64,000 nucleotides of DNA, from NCBI GenBank assembly GCA_902786265.1, contig CADACE010000012.1, positions 1 to 64,000 of the forward strand, read 5' to 3'. Position 1 is the first letter of the stretch. Every line of letters begins with the position of its first letter. Below the pieces are notes generated by a model. The model did not search any database. It was not told the DNA's origin and saw nothing but the letters and a program-made list of their open reading frames with translations. The stretch is from an uncultured Chloroflexota bacterium (GTDB lineage Bacteria; Chloroflexota; Anaerolineae; Anaerolineales; Anaerolineaceae). Made by a program: the position numbers and the translations under genes. Shown here piece by piece: positions 61,131-64,000 of this stretch.

Positions 61131-61892
61131 ATGAAAAACGCTCAACGGAAAATCGCAAAAAAGGGCATCACGATGCTGATAAGCGCGATTCTCCTTTCCG
61201 CCTGTGGAAATGCTGCAACTCCGGAACCAACCGTTGATATGAATGTATTTCCGACAACGATAGCATATACCATAGAGGCGGAATACACCGCATCGGCTGC
61301 TGCTCTGCCAACCGAAATGCCGGCCCCGACAGAGGCAATGAATTCGCAGAATTCTCAATCCGAAACCAATGCCGCGTCTGTTGTTGTACTGCCGATCCCG
61401 GCAATTAACAGCGGGGATGCGGTGATCACTCCGAACCCTGACACGTCTGAAAGCACGGAAGAGCAGATGATCACCAGAAATAACACCCTGCCCGATGTTA
61501 CGGTTCAGCCGACGATCGCGGTTCCTACGGCAACCGCTGCCAGGTCCGGTAATGAACACGGCGATAAGGCATCTTATGAATCTCAATCGCCGGATGATGG
61601 CGTGCATGTCGAACGAGGTTCGGAATTTGATGTGATCTGGTATTTAAAGAATACAGGGTCCACCACCTGGACAACAGATTATTGTCTGCGGTATTTTACG
61701 GGAACAAACTTTACAAAACCGGGGAAAAACCGCTACTACCTCAGCGCACCGGTTGAACCGGAAGCCACAGGAAAATGTATTGTTGACGCGCTCGCACCGG
61801 AAGAACCCGGTACCTATAAAATGTCAGTCGTTCTCGGAAATGAGAATGACGAAAACTTTTTCATAGTCGACATCACCATCGTAGTCGACTGA
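61131..61892 (+). CDS. Lipoprotein with NBR1-type Ig-like domain
   Basis: This 253-residue protein begins with a lipoprotein signal (ISAILLSAC, lipobox cysteine near residue 25). A low-complexity Thr/Pro/Ala/Glu linker follows to about residue 145. A C-terminal NBR1-like Ig domain then appears (VERGSEFDVIWYLKNTGSTTW, then APEEPGTYKMSVVLGNEN). Such domains are frequent in Anaerolineae surface proteins and may bind glycan or protein. It is 12 bases upstream of a second protein with the same domain. Confidence 0.85.
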   Translation: MKNAQRKIAKKGITMLISAILLSACGNAATPEPTVDMNVFPTTIAYTIEAEYTASAAALPTEMPAPTEAMNSQNSQSETNAASVVVLPIPAINSGDAVITPNPDTSESTEEQMITRNNTLPDVTVQPTIAVPTATAARSGNEHGDKASYESQSPDDGVHVERGSEFDVIWYLKNTGSTTWTTDYCLRYFTGTNFTKPGKNRYYLSAPVEPEATGKCIVDALAPEEPGTYKMSVVLGNENDENFFIVDITIVVD

Positions 61893-61904
61893 TCGGAGGA
61901 AACC

Positions 61905-62501
61905 ATGAAAAAATCTGTCGTAATCTGTGCCCTTTTGATCTCCATTCTGTTCAGCTTCAGCGCTGTCCTCGCGGACGATACGCAGGACCTGATCAATATG
62001 ATCCGCACAGAAGTTGCAGCCACTGTCGTCGCTGAAATTCAGCAGACACTCGAATCGGAAAACGTTGAGATCGTCATTAAAAACCAAGGCACCCCGTCCC
62101 CGCTCATCAGCTCCGGATTCGTTTGGGGAACCTGGAAACCGACACCGACTTACTATTCCTATCAGGCGAAGCTGGTCGGACAGAACATGAACTACATGCA
62201 CTATCCTCACGGCCAGCAGTTCCGGATCAACTGGACCATCCGCAACACCGGTCCGCTCCCCTGGGACACTCAGTTTTACTTCCGCTACGTTCAGGGGCAG
62301 GGCTCTCTGGATGGCGACCGCTATATGATCCCGGTTGTCGTCGACCGGGGAGATACGATCACCTTCTCCCGCGGGTTTGAATGCGCGGAAGAACCGGGCA
62401 TCTACAATTCCTATTGGGAACTGGTCGACAATGACGGTGCTGTGATCCTGGACAACATCTGGGTCGGCTGGCAGGTGGATGACTGGCGCGATTTCGAATA
62501 A
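61905..62501 (+). CDS. Secreted protein with NBR1-type Ig-like domain
   Basis: This 198-residue protein has a signal peptide of about 23 residues (ending AVLADD), without a lipobox. After a helical part (DLINMIRTEVAATVVAEIQQ), an NBR1-like Ig domain spans about residues 85-195: GQQFRINWTIRNTGPLPWDT, EEPGIYNSYWELVDNDGAV. It is a paralogue of the neighbouring lipoprotein and is probably co-expressed. AGGAGG-like GGAGGAAA lies before the ATG. Confidence 0.85.
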   Translation: MKKSVVICALLISILFSFSAVLADDTQDLINMIRTEVAATVVAEIQQTLESENVEIVIKNQGTPSPLISSGFVWGTWKPTPTYYSYQAKLVGQNMNYMHYPHGQQFRINWTIRNTGPLPWDTQFYFRYVQGQGSLDGDRYMIPVVVDRGDTITFSRGFECAEEPGIYNSYWELVDNDGAVILDNIWVGWQVDDWRDFE

Positions 62502-62509
62502 TCCCGACC

Positions 62510-63526
62510 GTGCTGCCGGATAATTTCAAAGAACTGATAAGAGCCGAGTCTGAAAAGCTCGGCTTTTGTGTTTGCGGATTCACCGGTGCGGAACCGCCTG
62601 AGGACTTCGCGCGCTACCTGCAGTGGCTGGAAAGCGATCCGGTCGGGACAATGGGTTACCTGAAGCGGGAAGATACCCTCGCAAAGCGGGCTGACCCGCG
62701 CATTCTTCTCCCGGAAGCGCAAAGCATCTGCGTCCTTGGCGTGCAGATGGGCATTTATCCCCCCGCAGACAACCCGGAAGTTGCGTCCTACGCCCATTAT
62801 GTCGATTATCATGAAGCGATCCTCCCCATGGCAGAAGCTCTTGTCGAACGCATTCAGACATATCTGCCGGCAATCAAGTTTGACAAAGGATTCAGGATTA
62901 AGGATCAAGAGATCAGCAAGCCCGATTTTCACCCTCCGACCACTGACCACCAGCCACAGACCACTGCCCTCAGGTACCGCATCTGCATCGATTCCGCACC
63001 GATCCTGGAACGCAGTCTGGCTGTTCAGGCCGGTTTGGGCTGGATCGGGAAGAGCTCCATGTTCATCAATCCGAAATACGGCTCGGGTTTATTCCTATGC
63101 GAAATTTTATTAAATCTTCCGTTAGAACCTGACCGGCCATATACAGAAGACAGATGCGGAAGGTGCCGGCGCTGTATCGATGCCTGTCCAAACCACTGCA
63201 TTGATCCACAAACCCGGACGATCCGTGCCGATCACTGTGCATCCTACCTGACGATCGAACACAAAGGGGAATTCACCCCGGAACAAATTGAACTTGTCGG
63301 GACACATCTTTTCGGCTGCGATGAATGTCTGCGTGCCTGCCCGTGGAATTCCGGAAACACCGGCAGCTCCCCGCTGCAGAAAGCGCCACATATTCCCTGT
63401 ATCAGCGATTATGACCTGACCGACCCGGAATTCAAAGAAAAATTCCGGAACTCCCCCGTCCTGAGGACCAAAGCCAAAGGTCTGCGCCGGAACATCGAAG
63501 CGGTAAGGAAGAACAGTGATCAGTGA
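62510..63526 (+). CDS. queG: Epoxyqueuosine reductase QueG with in-frame repeat insertion
   Basis: This 338-residue enzyme reduces epoxyqueuosine in tRNA to queuosine, using cobalamin and two 4Fe-4S clusters. Marks are DSAPILERSLAVQAGLGWIG near residue 165, CGRCRRCIDACPNHCID near 218 and CDECLRACPWN near 270. Between residues about 124 and 155 a hydrophilic stretch (with KPDFHPPTTDHQPQTT) interrupts the usual join of IKF to YRICIDSAP. The DNA there is heptad array F. The start is GTG at 62510, without a clear ribosome site. Confidence 0.9.
   Translation: MLPDNFKELIRAESEKLGFCVCGFTGAEPPEDFARYLQWLESDPVGTMGYLKREDTLAKRADPRILLPEAQSICVLGVQMGIYPPADNPEVASYAHYVDYHEAILPMAEALVERIQTYLPAIKFDKGFRIKDQEISKPDFHPPTTDHQPQTTALRYRICIDSAPILERSLAVQAGLGWIGKSSMFINPKYGSGLFLCEILLNLPLEPDRPYTEDRCGRCRRCIDACPNHCIDPQTRTIRADHCASYLTIEHKGEFTPEQIELVGTHLFGCDECLRACPWNSGNTGSSPLQKAPHIPCISDYDLTDPEFKEKFRNSPVLRTKAKGLRRNIEAVRKNSDQ
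62886..62974. repeat. Heptad repeat array F inside queG
   Basis: Left part 62886-62913: AAGGATT, CAGGATT, AAGGATC, AAGAGAT. Right part 62933-62974: CCTCCGA, CCACTGA, CCACCAG, CCACAGA, CCACTGC, CCTCAGG. The parts differ in purine/pyrimidine sense, but their units are not complementary to each other. The array is translated in frame without a stop and adds about 30 residues to QueG. Confidence 0.8.
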
Positions 63527-63710
63527 TCGGTGGTCTGTAGTCGGTGATTGGTGGTCAGTGGTCAGTATGCGGGTATCAGCAGTCAGAGGCCGGTTATTCA
63601 GAAGCCGGGAAGCAGGTACCTGGAGCCGGAAAACAGCAGGTATCAGCAGCTATCCTCTAACCACTGATCACAAGCCACTGACCACCGATCACCAAACACC
63701 GACCACCAAT
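63515..63710. repeat. Heptad repeat array G, about 28 units in one register
   Basis: From AGTGATC, AGTGATC, GGTGGTC, TGTAGTC, GGTGATT, GGTGGTC, AGTGGTC at 63515-63563, the 7-base register runs without a slip to CACTGAC, CACCGAT, CACCAAA, CACCGAC, CACCAAT at 63676-63710. The middle units are more divergent (CAGGTAC, CTGGAGC, CAGCAGG). The left end is purine-rich and the right end is its complement in sense. The array starts within the last queG codons and fills the gap to the next gene. Confidence 0.85.
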
Positions 63711-63750
63711 ATGAAACTTTTCAAAAATGAAAAACGTTTGAAGAAGAAGC

Positions 63751-63780
63751 TTGCTATTGGATTATAGCAAAACTTATGAT
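63751..63780 (+). promoter_or_regulatory. Promoter of the last gene
   Basis: TTGCTA (63751-63756), an 18-base spacer and TATGAT (63775-63780) form a plausible sigma-70-type promoter 41 bases before the ATG at 63821. Confidence 0.55.
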
Positions 63781-63820
63781 AAAATCTTTTATGAGGATTT
63801 AAAGATAAGGAGAAATACCA

Positions 63821-64000
63821 ATGAAGAAACTATTGTTTGTGCTGATTTTGTGTTGTATTCTGGCAGCGCCTGCGATGGCTCAAACCACCCCCGTTGATGA
63901 ATTGAGCGGTCTTTCGAACCAGCAGCTGCTGGCGGTTTATGATGCAGTAGTCGGAGAGATCCAGAAGAGAGGTGTTGACACCTCCGTTCAGAATGTCCGT
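63821..64000 (+). CDS. Secreted protein, N-terminal part (cut by window edge)
   Basis: The visible 60 residues begin with a Sec signal peptide of about 21 residues (ending APAMAQ). A helical stretch follows (DELSGLSNQQLLAVYDAVVG). An AAGGAGA site lies 7 bases before the ATG. The family cannot be recognised from this fragment. No stop is reached before the end of the window. Confidence 0.75.
   Translation, partial: MKKLLFVLILCCILAAPAMAQTTPVDELSGLSNQQLLAVYDAVVGEIQKRGVDTSVQNVR

Noticed and set aside
63515..63710. Possible CRISPR array
   Set aside because: The period is 7 bases with degenerate units and no unique spacers of 25-40 bases; no cas genes are nearby.
1..64000. tRNA or rRNA genes
   Set aside because: I looked for T-loop-like GGTTCGA/CC patterns and rRNA-like blocks and saw none that could fold as a tRNA; a covariance search would be decisive.

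Overview
The window looks like chromosomal DNA of an anaerobic, probably animal- or digester-associated member of the Chloroflexota, class Anaerolineae (family Anaerolineaceae). The support is indirect: two tandem secreted proteins with NBR1-type Ig-like domains and Thr/Pro/Glu-rich linkers, two DUF6273 secreted proteins, a short IF-2 of 593 residues, and a complete dcw cluster in the order mraZ-rsmH-ftsL-ftsI-murF-mraY-murD-ftsW-murG-murC-murB-ftsQ-ftsA-ftsZ. No rRNA, tRNA, CRISPR array, transposase or phage gene was seen.

Layout. 1-6.3 kb (+): the end of a sugar-binding protein gene, a terminator, then a permease-ATPase-permease sugar ABC transporter, a VOC protein and a xylulokinase-type FGGY kinase. 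6.5-8.6 kb (+): a membrane diguanylate cyclase and a diacylglycerol-kinase-like lipid kinase. 8.7-18.5 kb: a full autoinducer-2 (Lsr) locus with the enterobacterial layout. lsrA-lsrC-lsrD-(S23-type four-helix-bundle gene)-lsrB-lsrF runs leftward, and lsrR-lsrK-cupin runs rightward from a shared control region with two facing promoters and LsrR-like operators. lsrG is not seen; a cupin gene sits beside lsrK. 18.6-21.4 kb (-): a DUF6273 protein, a monofunctional peptidoglycan glycosyltransferase, TrmO and a serine-acetyltransferase-like protein. 21.7-30.3 kb (+): exonuclease III, a DUF2461 protein, a secreted unknown, a three-gene exopolysaccharide group and a dimethylargininase-type hydrolase. 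30.4-46.2 kb (+): the dcw cell wall and division cluster, with an MraZ-box hairpin ahead of mraZ and a separate promoter region for ftsZ. 46.6-47.3 kb (+): a second DUF6273 protein. 47.3-54.8 kb (-): nusA-ylxR-infB-rbfA-nrnA-truB-ribF, a translation and RNA processing operon without rimP in front. 55.5-57.1 kb (+): a two-gene cassette of a 60-residue Cys-containing secreted peptide and a radical SAM/SPASM enzyme with a PqqD-like N-terminus, a candidate RiPP system. 57.5-60.9 kb (-): a large membrane protein and a CapA-family protein. 61.1-64 kb (+): two NBR1-Ig proteins, QueG and the start of another secreted protein.

The most unusual signal is a family of heptameric (7-bp period) degenerate repeat arrays, usually as two arms of opposite strand sense. 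There are seven loci. Four lie inside the lsr operons, one of these brackets the AT-rich four-helix-bundle gene, one is inserted in frame inside queG, and one keeps the 7-bp register for about 28 units. I treat this family, with its associated four-helix-bundle gene, and the peptide/radical SAM cassette as the two best candidates for undescribed biology here.
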